Made by a program: the position numbers and the translations under genes
In this document: in pieces, positions 9,040 to 17,091 of the stretch
Numbering within the stretch: the stretch's first letter is position 1
Layout of the letters: each line of letters starts with the position of its first letter
Source: Saccharomycopsis phalli
Taxonomy: Eukaryota > Ascomycota > Saccharomycetes > Ascoideales > Saccharomycopsidaceae
Reading direction: 5' to 3'
DNA: 64,000 bases
Assembly: GCA_020342235.1 (NCBI GenBank)
Contig: CP073217.1
Span: forward strand, 1,054,001-1,118,000
The notes under the pieces: generated by a model
Databases searched by the model: none
Seen by the model: only the letters and a program-made list of their open reading frames with translations
What the model was told of the DNA's origin: nothing

Positions 9040-10101
9040 CTAGAAGCTGTACCCATAGTCGATGTCAACCACGTTCAACACGTCAACATTGACGTCAAAG
9101 AGCTGCCGATGTATATTATTGCGGCAGAATTTCGGGAATTCGGGCAAGTTATTGATTCTCGTCTTGAGACCAAGCTCATGGGCAGCTTCAACCTTGCATC
9201 GTATCGCACTCATTTGTTCTTCGTTTAATCCACCAGAGCACGAATCAATTGTAGCATCGGCAGCAATCTCTTGCAAGCTTGCAGAGGCAGTCAAAGAAAG
9301 AGTTCTATAGTTGTAATTGAATTCATCTTCCTTAGGTATTAGTTGTAATGGAGCATCAGCAAACAAGTAGCGCTTATTGTCGTCGTAGAAACAATTGCCT
9401 TCTTCTTGATTCAATTGCTCATATGGAATCTTGTCGCCAGTCAACACAATCGTAATAGGGCCCTTGACCACTTGCTGCTTCGCATAGTCATAGTATGTGA
9501 GATATTCAGAGTTGATCAAGTTTTTCAACTTTGACAACAACGCGGTATAGGTCGCGGTCTCATCAGTATGGATGTTCAAGTACAAGTAAAATGTGTCTTC
9601 AGGGTTGTCGTAAAACAAGCCATTGAAATCACAAGCAGACTCCGATAATGGATGGTCTTTGCAGTTAATTTCGTCAATCAACTTCTCCAATGGCTCCAAG
9701 TACAACTTGTCAATGGTATAGTCAGGACTCAAGTACAAGTTATTTCTACCCACATAAAGTTCACTGTCTTCACCGCAGTCATCAAGTAACCAGATGCCGG
9801 TTTCGACGCTTTGGAACCCCTTGGAAAGAGCCTCAAACAACGGCCACTTGGCTTCGTCGTCGTTGAGGGAATTGACACTCAACACTGGTTTCCCCCTGGT
9901 TAATTGGGCAATCGTGGAGTTTCTTGGGTGACAAATGTCATTGTTGTAGTTGTAAAAGGCCGATTTAACTCCGCCATCGTTGAGCGAAGGGATAACCAAG
10001 CCGGTCTTTGCCTGGGGGAATCGTTTGATCTTGTCAACGTCAATGATGTTCGCGCGTGCCGCGAGGATAATGGAGAGTAAAGCAGTAATAGACAATTTCA
10101 T
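9040..10101 (-). CDS. AIM6-family paralogue, predicted secreted, active-site residues lost
   Basis: The product is 353 residues with a clear signal peptide (MKLSITALLSIILAARA) in place of the membrane anchor of its neighbour. The fold-wide similarity is retained (ICHPRNSTIAQLTRGKPVLSV, LFEALSKGFQSVE, YYDYAKQQVVKGPITIVLTG). At the positions of the catalytic residues it has Asn77 for His, Leu79 for His, Gly102 for Asp and Arg119 for His; only Glu100 and the Asn-Asp pair remain. It also has extra cysteines (about eight), fitting secretion. I infer a pseudoenzyme that may bind but not cleave the family's substrate. The open frame is intact over its full length and has normal codon use, so it is not a decaying gene. 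Confidence 0.8.
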   Translation of the reverse strand: MKLSITALLSIILAARANIIDVDKIKRFPQAKTGLVIPSLNDGGVKSAFYNYNNDICHPRNSTIAQLTRGKPVLSVNSLNDDEAKWPLFEALSKGFQSVETGIWLLDDCGEDSELYVGRNNLYLSPDYTIDKLYLEPLEKLIDEINCKDHPLSESACDFNGLFYDNPEDTFYLYLNIHTDETATYTALLSKLKNLINSEYLTYYDYAKQQVVKGPITIVLTGDKIPYEQLNQEEGNCFYDDNKRYLFADAPLQLIPKEDEFNYNYRTLSLTASASLQEIAADATIDSCSGGLNEEQMSAIRCKVEAAHELGLKTRINNLPEFPKFCRNNIHRQLFDVNVDVLNVVDIDYGYSF

Positions 10102-10220
10102 ACTTTAAGATTATAAAGAAGAGAGAAAATACATTGAGACATTCAAGTATTATATATATGGCAGCCAGGCACAAACACAAACCAAAAGAGCAGCACAAGT
10201 TCAAAATGCACCATGCACCT

Positions 10221-10994
10221 TTAGTCGTCACCTCTAGAGAGGATTCTCAAAATGTTGAGGAACAAGTTGATGATATCCAAGTAGAGGGTGACTGCCGCCG
10301 ACACTTCCTCTTCTGGATGAACCTTCTTTAAAATCATTTGGGTGTCGATGATAATATACACCGAGAAGATCAATGCACCAATGATGCTGTAGACATATTC
10401 CACGGTCGAGGAAAAGGACAAGAACATGCCAAAGAAGCCAAACGTCACCAATGCAAGTAGCGCATAAAACATAATTCCCTGGAGCGAGGTGAAGTCGTAC
10501 TTTGTCTGTAGAGCAAAGAGCGTCAAGCCCACAAATATTACCCCAGTCAAGAGCACAGCATTCAAGACCACATTTGTATCGTACATTGTGGTGACAACTC
10601 CCACAAGATATGCTTCACAGGCCGTAAAGCCTCCGAGAAATGCCAAGTTGTATGGGTAGCTTCTGCTCTTGAAGAAGGCAGCCACCATAAACCCAATCGA
10701 GCCGACCACTGCCAATAAAAGCAACCAGCCATTCTGGACGACAAACGCTTTGGTGGACTCAGAGTAGTTGATTCCAAAACCAATGGCAAACGTAGCAAGC
10801 AACTGGAGGGTCAATAGGGTATATACTTTTCTCACAAACAACTGGCGTACCGACAATTCACTTGAAGCCACTGTGACCCCGACTTTGAAGTCGTCTGGAA
10901 TATCTTCTAGATCGCCGCTGGTTCCCTCGGCGTCAAAGAGGCCATTATTATATGTAGGGGGTTCATTTAACGATTCGTATGGTTGTTGAGGCAT
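10221..10994 (-). CDS. BXI1: Bax inhibitor-1 family protein (Bxi1/Ybh3)
   Basis: The product is 257 residues. A cytosolic N-terminus of about 65 residues is followed by seven predicted membrane helices, typical of BI-1/LFG proteins. Helix patterns include VYTLLTLQLLATFAIGFGI, AFLGGFTACEAYLVG, GLTLFALQTKYDF and the family signature region FSVYIIIDTQMIL, with the conserved Asp pair near the C-terminus (YLDIINLFLNILRIL). The family acts at the ER or vacuole/mitochondria in Ca2+ and unfolded-protein responses and cell death. The stop is 120 bases from the start of the secreted AIM6 paralogue, on the same strand. Confidence 0.9.
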   Translation of the reverse strand: MPQQPYESLNEPPTYNNGLFDAEGTSGDLEDIPDDFKVGVTVASSELSVRQLFVRKVYTLLTLQLLATFAIGFGINYSESTKAFVVQNGWLLLLAVVGSIGFMVAAFFKSRSYPYNLAFLGGFTACEAYLVGVVTTMYDTNVVLNAVLLTGVIFVGLTLFALQTKYDFTSLQGIMFYALLALVTFGFFGMFLSFSSTVEYVYSIIGALIFSVYIIIDTQMILKKVHPEEEVSAAVTLYLDIINLFLNILRILSRGDD

Positions 10995-11071
10995 GTTGTA
11001 GGGGAGGCAAAATTCCGGGGGCGTGGGCTTTTTATCCGCTTGTCATCTGATCGGTCACATTTTACTAAATC

Positions 11072-11617
11072 ATGGGTCCACCAAATGGAGCAGACAAGCA
11101 AAGAGGCATATCCAAGCAAGACAAGTCAAAAGGAATAACCAAGCAAGACAAGCCAAGAGGCATATCCAAGCCAAAATATAATAATACTCACTCGTCAGAT
11201 CGTCGGCTAGCAAATGGCAGAGCCGCAGCTAGTTATCTTCATTCCAGCCAGTCGGTAGGATATCAGTACAATTCGACCAACCAACCGCTCCAGCGCCAAG
11301 CAGGGAGAAGCAAGCAGCAGGACACGAGTCTCCTGGAATGGGACCCTAAGCATTTCCGGTTGTTTGTTGGTAATTTGGGCTCAGATGCCAATGACGAGTT
11401 GCTACTCAAGGCCTTTATGAAGTATCCTTCGCTTAGCAAGGTGAGGGTGCCCGTTGATTACCGGAGCAAGCAGAACAAGGGCTACGGGTTTGTGGCCTTT
11501 AGTGACGGTGAGGACTATTTCAAGGCGTTTAAGGAGATGAATGGCAAGTACATTGGTCAGCATCCGGTACAATTGAAGAGGGCTCAAACGGAGATAAAGC
11601 CAAAGGGGAAGAGGTGA
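11072..11617 (+). CDS. RBM42-like RRM protein
   Basis: The product is 181 residues. The first ~85 are basic and low-complexity, with an imperfect KQDK/GISK repeat. A single RRM occupies residues about 92-175: FRLFVGNLG (RNP2), LLLKAFMKYPSLSKVRVPVDYRSKQNKGYGFVAFSD (RNP1 KGYGFVAF), KEMNGKYIGQHPVQLKRA. The lead-in LLEWDPKHF and the MNGKYIG wording are characteristic of the RBM42 group of RNA-binding proteins. Function in yeasts is not established; mRNA or splicing role inferred. Divergent from BXI1, sharing a 77-base promoter gap. Confidence 0.75.
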   Translation: MGPPNGADKQRGISKQDKSKGITKQDKPRGISKPKYNNTHSSDRRLANGRAAASYLHSSQSVGYQYNSTNQPLQRQAGRSKQQDTSLLEWDPKHFRLFVGNLGSDANDELLLKAFMKYPSLSKVRVPVDYRSKQNKGYGFVAFSDGEDYFKAFKEMNGKYIGQHPVQLKRAQTEIKPKGKR

Positions 11618-11824
11618 GGAAAAGGTGAGGAAGAGGGGAGGTAAGAGACGTAAATTATCAGGGTGACATGATAAAATGGCAACAGTAGACTAGAGTATGA
11701 AAATTGGGAAAATCAAAATGAAACATAGATACGATACGCCCACCATAGTGGCTCACCCTGCTACAAATAACCATGATATATACAAGATATATGTAATATA
11801 AGATGCGAGCTGGCAATATAATAA

Positions 11825-11892
11825 GTTGAAACTGGTAATACGTTGAAACTGGTAATACATTGAAACTGGTAATACGTTGAAACTGGTAAAAT
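11825..11892. repeat. 17-bp tandem repeat, four copies
   Basis: Units of GTTGAAACTGGTAATAC begin at 11825, 11842, 11859 and 11876. They lie in the 384-base gap (11618-12001) between the convergent ends of the RBM42-like and MRX15-like genes. The rest of the gap is AT-rich with no gene. Confidence 0.9.
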
Positions 11893-12001
11893 GCCTTTCA
11901 TCCAACAGTCATCAACCAGTATACAACAATCAACTGACAAGACAATGTACACCAAGACAACAAAATAAAACTAGACTCCCACATTACACTCGACAAACAC
12001 C

Positions 12002-13120
12002 TCATCTCTTTCGAATCGCCTTTTTATCCTTCTTTGACTTGCCTTTACCCAACTTCTTCTTGGGCTCCAACTTCTTGGCCATCGCCTTGAAATCCTGCTT
12101 CATCATCTTACCTTGCTCTTTAAACTGCCACGCCACTCCATTCTCGGCCTTCAATTTCCCAATGTCCTGCTTCAATTTCTCATTGATTGCCCCGAACTTG
12201 TCGTCGTACGAAATCCCCAAATCAGCCTCCTCAATCGATTCCTTGCCAAACAAATGGTCAAACAACCGGCCGTCACCCCAAAAGAACCCCTTTCTATCCA
12301 CAATCCACGGGAATCGCGTACCAGTCTCCTTCAACATGAACAAAAAGGACCCCTTGTCGAGGGTAAGATAGAACCCGTCATTGGTGAATATCTTTGCCTT
12401 GTAGCTCCGATTCAACTGCGCAAGAGGAACAGTATGCACCGGGGTCGGCCGGCCAGGAATCATGGGGTGTGTGGTGAACCGAATAAGCTCCAGTCCCTTG
12501 TTGATGTACCACATTCTGCGGACCAAACGGGAGGGAATCATCAACAAAAACGCGGCAATGGCAGCTGGCACTGCAAATATGCCCAACGTCACTCCTGATC
12601 GAGTAAGAAACATGGTAAGGTTGTGGGCTGCTGGAAGATTTTGCTCGTTGGTCTGGTATATTCTCCAGGCCTCGGACATGGCCCAATCAAAAAACAAAAG
12701 ACCGTAAATCAACACCACTAGGGCAAATGCGCCACAAAAGACAAAATACAAGCGGTGCGACTCGGACTCGTAAATCAATTCCGGCTCTTGTTTCGCTCGG
12801 AGTGTCTTGACCATCACACTGAGATCAGAACCGACTTTTGGAACACCTGGACGCGGCAAAAGCGTGGGGACGTTCTCCCTAGCAAAGGGGAACTTGGGTA
12901 TGCGATCACTAAGCGTATTTGTCTGTGGAGTTTCGCCAGGGATGTGCTGCTTGACCTGGTTACTCAATATACCATCCACCACTTGCTGGTGCTTCAGCTC
13001 GGGGAGATTGTTTTTCGGGTTGGATATTTGCGAGTAAAATGCCCCCGCTACAAGTCTCGGCGACCTTATAGGAAAGGCGCGAACCCCTACGCCAATAAAC
13101 CTTGATCCAAGTCTCAACAT
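12002..13120 (-). CDS. mitochondrial inner-membrane protein, MRX15/TMEM223-like
   Basis: The product is 372 residues, starting at the ATG at 13120 (the open frame continues to a TTG, which I do not use). The N-terminus MLRLGSRFIGVGVRAF is a typical amphipathic mitochondrial presequence. Two membrane segments follow (FVFCGAFALVVLIYGLLFF and LGIFAVPAAIAAFLLMI), then a soluble beta-rich domain with DRKGFFWGDGRLFDHLFGKES, and a very basic C-terminal tail (KKLGKGKSKKDKKAIRKR). This order and the DRKGFFWGD motif recall Mrx15/TMEM223, mitoribosome-associated membrane proteins that help insert Cox subunits. The basic tail would suit ribosome binding. The family call is from memory of the layout and is moderate. 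Confidence 0.55.
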   Translation of the reverse strand: MLRLGSRFIGVGVRAFPIRSPRLVAGAFYSQISNPKNNLPELKHQQVVDGILSNQVKQHIPGETPQTNTLSDRIPKFPFARENVPTLLPRPGVPKVGSDLSVMVKTLRAKQEPELIYESESHRLYFVFCGAFALVVLIYGLLFFDWAMSEAWRIYQTNEQNLPAAHNLTMFLTRSGVTLGIFAVPAAIAAFLLMIPSRLVRRMWYINKGLELIRFTTHPMIPGRPTPVHTVPLAQLNRSYKAKIFTNDGFYLTLDKGSFLFMLKETGTRFPWIVDRKGFFWGDGRLFDHLFGKESIEEADLGISYDDKFGAINEKLKQDIGKLKAENGVAWQFKEQGKMMKQDFKAMAKKLEPKKKLGKGKSKKDKKAIRKR

Positions 13121-13375
13121 TGTCAGTAGCGATTGATATACTTTGGACGTATTACCCAATCGGGACACGTCCGGGTAATGCTTACCCCCTTGCAATTTTC
13201 AAAGGGCAAACTACATGAGATTTGCCCAAATTTTGACAGACGTAGCAATTTGCCATCATAGGTATTCTTTACGGAATACACCAGCTTTTGTGTGAGGCCC
13301 TCCCAATATACACCGCCTAGTTTCTTCATTTGTCTATGACTGTATTAACTAATAGTGAATGCGGAACATACCAAT

Positions 13376-13867
13376 ATGGCTGCAACACTAAAGATATTGG
13401 ACAAGACTCGGTATCGCAAGCGGAAAATATGTGAGCTCGAAGCCACCAAGCCAGTGGTGGACGATTCGGAGTTACCTACACCTCCGGTATCGTCGCCAGA
13501 GTCTGACGAGTGTGCTGTGGACGGCGAAAGCAAGCGGAGAAGGAGCAACAATGACAAGTTGGAAAACAACCCCGATTATATCGCCTTGTGTTCAACACTA
13601 AGTTTGTTGTATGGGCAACGGGACAAAGTTCAGATGGATATAGTGGAGCTCCGGAAGTATAAGGAGCAATTGAAGCAGGATCACCGCAAGCTCTTGCAGG
13701 TGATCAACGGGAAGAAGTCGTTGCCTGCACGGAACCAAATCATAAAATGTCCCTTGGTAGATTTTACCAAGTATGATATGATATACCAGGACGAGCAGGA
13801 TATATTGAGCAACAGCTTGGAGCAAGATTGCGATGAACTATATCAGGTTAGTCGGACATTTGATTAG
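13376..13867 (+). CDS. unknown coiled-coil nuclear-type protein
   Basis: The product is 163 residues, ATG at 13376. I do not recognise the family. The N-terminus is basic (TRYRKRKICELEA), followed by a Ser/Pro-acidic stretch (SELPTPPVSSPESDE) and a KRRR cluster that could be a nuclear signal. Residues about 65-115 form a likely coiled coil (LYGQRDKVQMDIVELRKYKEQLKQDHRKLL). The last third (NQIIKCPLVDFTKYDMIYQDEQDIL) is non-repetitive and looks conserved. Some chromatin or transcription complex subunits have this layout, but no specific call is justified. The start is 255 bases from the MRX15-like start on the other strand, a shared promoter. A GTTAGT just before the stop could be a splice donor, but no branch site follows, so I keep the simple model. 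Confidence 0.6.
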   Translation: MAATLKILDKTRYRKRKICELEATKPVVDDSELPTPPVSSPESDECAVDGESKRRRSNNDKLENNPDYIALCSTLSLLYGQRDKVQMDIVELRKYKEQLKQDHRKLLQVINGKKSLPARNQIIKCPLVDFTKYDMIYQDEQDILSNSLEQDCDELYQVSRTFD

Positions 13868-14012
13868 TGGCAAACGAGGTATATAGCGCAGCTTCGCCTG
13901 CTTTTGTATGTAGATAATAAATAATGTAATTGCAACTAGCCGTATATTTTTATGCAGGGCCACATAACCATGTAGACACTTGAAGTTCCAGCAAAGCCGT
14001 AAAAACTGCGGT

Positions 14013-16739
14013 ATGGAGCTTGTCACGAATGAGAGCAAAATCTGGTATTTTGTACCGGATTCCGAGGAGGACATTCCAAGATATGCTATATCTACCTTGG
14101 ACGAACTATACGATGAAATCAAGGCTCTAAGGAAGGAAGATATCTTAAAGATACAGCCAACCCGAATGAACTCGGACCAGATGCAAGTGAGTTTTGGCGG
14201 GAAATCATTAGGGATCATTGAGTTCACTGACGACGAGACCGAGGAACATCTCACTCAGTTTGTGGCTCAGTGGAAAAACGGCTTGAAGTTTTTGGAGCTG
14301 AGTGGCACAGCAAAAATCGATGCCGATGCTGAGGACAAGAAACGGCAGAAGATGGAACTCTCCAAGTTTCTATGCGATAACTTGCACAAATACATCAAGC
14401 CAAACGATATCAACGTGAGGATTGTCAGCTGGAACATTAATGGCATGTCCAAAATATACGAAAACAAAAGGGACGAGTTTACAGCCTTGCTTGGTCTCGA
14501 CCGGGACATTGACCTTTATGTCTTCAACCTACAAGAGACCATCCAGTCCAACACGTTGGCGTTTTATTCCTCACCTGTTGTCGTGAATGACTGGATCACT
14601 TTTATTCTAAGTGTTTTAAATGGTAAGGAAACCCATGACAGCGAGGTCACTAGCAGTGTGAGTGGAGGTCTGGACGTAAAGTCGGGGGCATCAGGATCAA
14701 ACTTGGAGTACGACTATCTAGTGGATAACCGGCTAGTGGGATTGACTACCATAGTAATTGTAAGGAAGAGCCTAAAGAATCAGATATCGAATGTGGAGGT
14801 CACCACCACCGGAAATGGTATCTTAAACTTGTTTGGAAACGCAGGAGCAATACTCAGCAAATTCATCTTTAGTTATGACAAGGATATTTTGCCCTGTATC
14901 GACAGCGATCAGGAGATTGACCATTCTATTGTCCATGGATACCAGTTTGTATTTGTCAACAGCCACTTGAGCAACAACATGGCAAGGAGAAAGAAGGAGC
15001 TTAACATGATAGAAAAGAACTTGGCCATGCGCAAGTATTTCTCCAGTGAGACCACATACTTGATCAATCCCAATGAGTTTGGCGTCGATCCTTTCAAGTT
15101 CAACTATGACCAGGAGACCATCAAGGACAACAAGCTAATTAGCTTTGAGGACTTGACCTTGTCGCCAAAGTTGAAATCGCCCACTACGCCGATTTCCCCC
15201 ATGTCAATGGAGACTTTCACCGACAATGGGCCTAAATTATACAATGAGAGTTTTGTGTTCTTCTCTGGGGACTTGAACTTTGAGTTGCTTGGCGATGATA
15301 TCAAGGATATGGTGTTTGCCTCACAGATTGATAGATTGGTGGAGAAGGATACTTTGCTCATGGAAAAGGCATCGCTCAACATCTTCAATGGATTCAGTGA
15401 ACATCCAATTACCTTCATGCCTACACACACGTTGAAAGTAGTCGCTGGACATGCTCTGGTGGAGGAATTGAGCATTGAGGACGAAGACTTGCAAGAGATG
15501 AGCCCTTATAACTTCCAACAGTTGCCAAACTACAGTGACCGGATCTTGTACAGTGACAGCGAGCACGTATCTGTTAACGAGTACAATAGTTTTAATCTGA
15601 TGCACAGTGAGCATCGGCCGGTTTTCTTGGACTTGACGTTGGAGAACCTCAAGTTGATTGACTTCAAGGAGCGGTACAAGTTGATGAAGGAGTTTCTCAA
15701 GTCAAAGGATTTCTTGGAGAACTCGAGCAAGCCTTTTGCCGACGTGTCTCCGGTAGACTTGAAGGAGCAAGACTTGAAGATCTTGGACCATTCCAAGGTG
15801 TATGAGTTCCAGATTACGAACCAAGGTAGCACGAGGCTCTCGTGGGAAATTATCAATTTGGACAAGTTTTTGCAGGTGGAGAGTCTTGCCAATTCCACCA
15901 CGGTGAATGAGAATCTTCTCAAGGAGCCGTTGGTGGTGATAACTCCTACCAAAGGAATACTTCCGTCCAAGGGAGTGCAACGGGTGAAGATACAAATCAA
16001 CACGATATCTATTGGGATTAAGAAGATACTAATCTCGTTGATTCTTCGGATCATTGACAGCAAGGATTTTTTCCTCACATATGAGTTTAGCACCAAGCCG
16101 TCTTTGTTTGGCGAGAGCTTGGATCTTTTAAACACCATCAAAGGGTTTGGGTCTTCGTCGGGGATTCCGCCGTCGATTTACGAGCTAATAAATTTTTTGA
16201 GCAACAACCTACACCAAGACATGTTCAATGAGACATATGACAGCGGAGCAGGACTCAAGGACAGATTGTTGAACGAGTTGGATATATCTATTCGGGAGAA
16301 GTTGGAGGACACCTCCACGTTGGACGAACAGTATATTGGCAAGATCAATGCGTTGAACAGCGAGAATTCTGGGTCCAAGGCGGTGGTGCGAACGTTGTTG
16401 TTGCTACTAAACAATCTAAATGGCGGGGTGATTCCCAAGGAGTTTTCGCAGTTTATCTTGGATGAGATCAACATGCCGTCGGTGTTTAGCTTGGCTGCGA
16501 CGAACAAGTACGAGCTACAGTCGGATATTACCACCAAGGTTATGGAGTTTCTTCCTGGGCTACGATCCAATGTGTTTATGTATATTACGTCGTTCTTGAC
16601 CTTGTTCTTGACGCAGTTTTCCAATGCGGATAAGAACCAGTTGGTGTCGTTGTTTGAAGGGAGTTTGATCAAGCTTCCCGACGATGCGTCAAGGGGGTTG
16701 AGAAGCAAGCGGCGCGAGGTGTTGAAGATGTTGATATAG
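14013..16739 (+). CDS. OCRL-type inositol polyphosphate 5-phosphatase
   Basis: The product is 908 residues. After an N-terminal region of ~130 residues comes the 5-phosphatase domain: VRIVSWNINGM, FNLQET, FVFVNSHLS, FFSGDLNFEL and the closing pair YSDRILY and SEHRPVFLDL (family WCDRIL and SDHRPV). An ASH domain follows (HSKVYEFQITNQGSTRLSW) and then a C-terminal RhoGAP-like domain (GIPPSIYELINFL) without an obvious arginine finger. This domain order is that of OCRL/INPP5B, which remove the 5-phosphate of PI(4,5)P2 at endosomal and Golgi membranes. It differs from the synaptojanin-like Inp51-53 of Saccharomyces, which have a Sac1 domain. The ATG at 14013 is the first in frame; only a TTG lies upstream. 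Confidence 0.85.
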   Translation: MELVTNESKIWYFVPDSEEDIPRYAISTLDELYDEIKALRKEDILKIQPTRMNSDQMQVSFGGKSLGIIEFTDDETEEHLTQFVAQWKNGLKFLELSGTAKIDADAEDKKRQKMELSKFLCDNLHKYIKPNDINVRIVSWNINGMSKIYENKRDEFTALLGLDRDIDLYVFNLQETIQSNTLAFYSSPVVVNDWITFILSVLNGKETHDSEVTSSVSGGLDVKSGASGSNLEYDYLVDNRLVGLTTIVIVRKSLKNQISNVEVTTTGNGILNLFGNAGAILSKFIFSYDKDILPCIDSDQEIDHSIVHGYQFVFVNSHLSNNMARRKKELNMIEKNLAMRKYFSSETTYLINPNEFGVDPFKFNYDQETIKDNKLISFEDLTLSPKLKSPTTPISPMSMETFTDNGPKLYNESFVFFSGDLNFELLGDDIKDMVFASQIDRLVEKDTLLMEKASLNIFNGFSEHPITFMPTHTLKVVAGHALVEELSIEDEDLQEMSPYNFQQLPNYSDRILYSDSEHVSVNEYNSFNLMHSEHRPVFLDLTLENLKLIDFKERYKLMKEFLKSKDFLENSSKPFADVSPVDLKEQDLKILDHSKVYEFQITNQGSTRLSWEIINLDKFLQVESLANSTTVNENLLKEPLVVITPTKGILPSKGVQRVKIQINTISIGIKKILISLILRIIDSKDFFLTYEFSTKPSLFGESLDLLNTIKGFGSSSGIPPSIYELINFLSNNLHQDMFNETYDSGAGLKDRLLNELDISIREKLEDTSTLDEQYIGKINALNSENSGSKAVVRTLLLLLNNLNGGVIPKEFSQFILDEINMPSVFSLAATNKYELQSDITTKVMEFLPGLRSNVFMYITSFLTLFLTQFSNADKNQLVSLFEGSLIKLPDDASRGLRSKRREVLKMLI

Positions 16740-16794
16740 ATGTAAATACATGTTTTATTAGTTGAGAATTTAATGGGCTGACTTCCGGTGAACT

Positions 16795-16884
16795 GACTTC
16801 AGTCAATCGACTTTTCTATCCACCGACTTCAGTCAATCGACTTTTCTATCCACCGACTTCAGTCAACCAACTTTCCGGTAAACC
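16795..16884. repeat. 30-bp tandem repeat, about three copies
   Basis: Units starting GACTTCAGTCAATCGACTTT begin at 16795, 16825 and 16855; the third diverges. They lie in the 352-base gap between the convergent stops of the OCRL-like and TRS65 genes. The same gap holds a second pair of related segments (CTGTAAACAC...TAGTCAAGAC near 16907 and 16980) and a 24-bp duplication that includes the TRS65 stop codon (17049-17100). Confidence 0.9.
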
Positions 16885-17091
16885 GACTTTCCGGTCAAAA
16901 TTTTGCCTGTAAACACACTAGTCAAGACAACTTTCCAGTCTGGCCAACTCAAATCTGACCAACTCCAGTTAAAAATTTACCTGTAAACACTAGTCAAGAC
17001 CTTCAACTCCAATCTGTCACCCAATCTAACACTCCACTTGTCACTCAATCAACCCACATCCACCACTAGTCAAATACCACCACATCCACCA

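Noticed and set aside
13846-13890. Alternative spliced end for the unknown coiled-coil gene (GTTAGT to GCGCAG, 45 nt)
   Set aside because: No ACTAAC-like branch motif near the acceptor, unlike every confirmed intron in the window.
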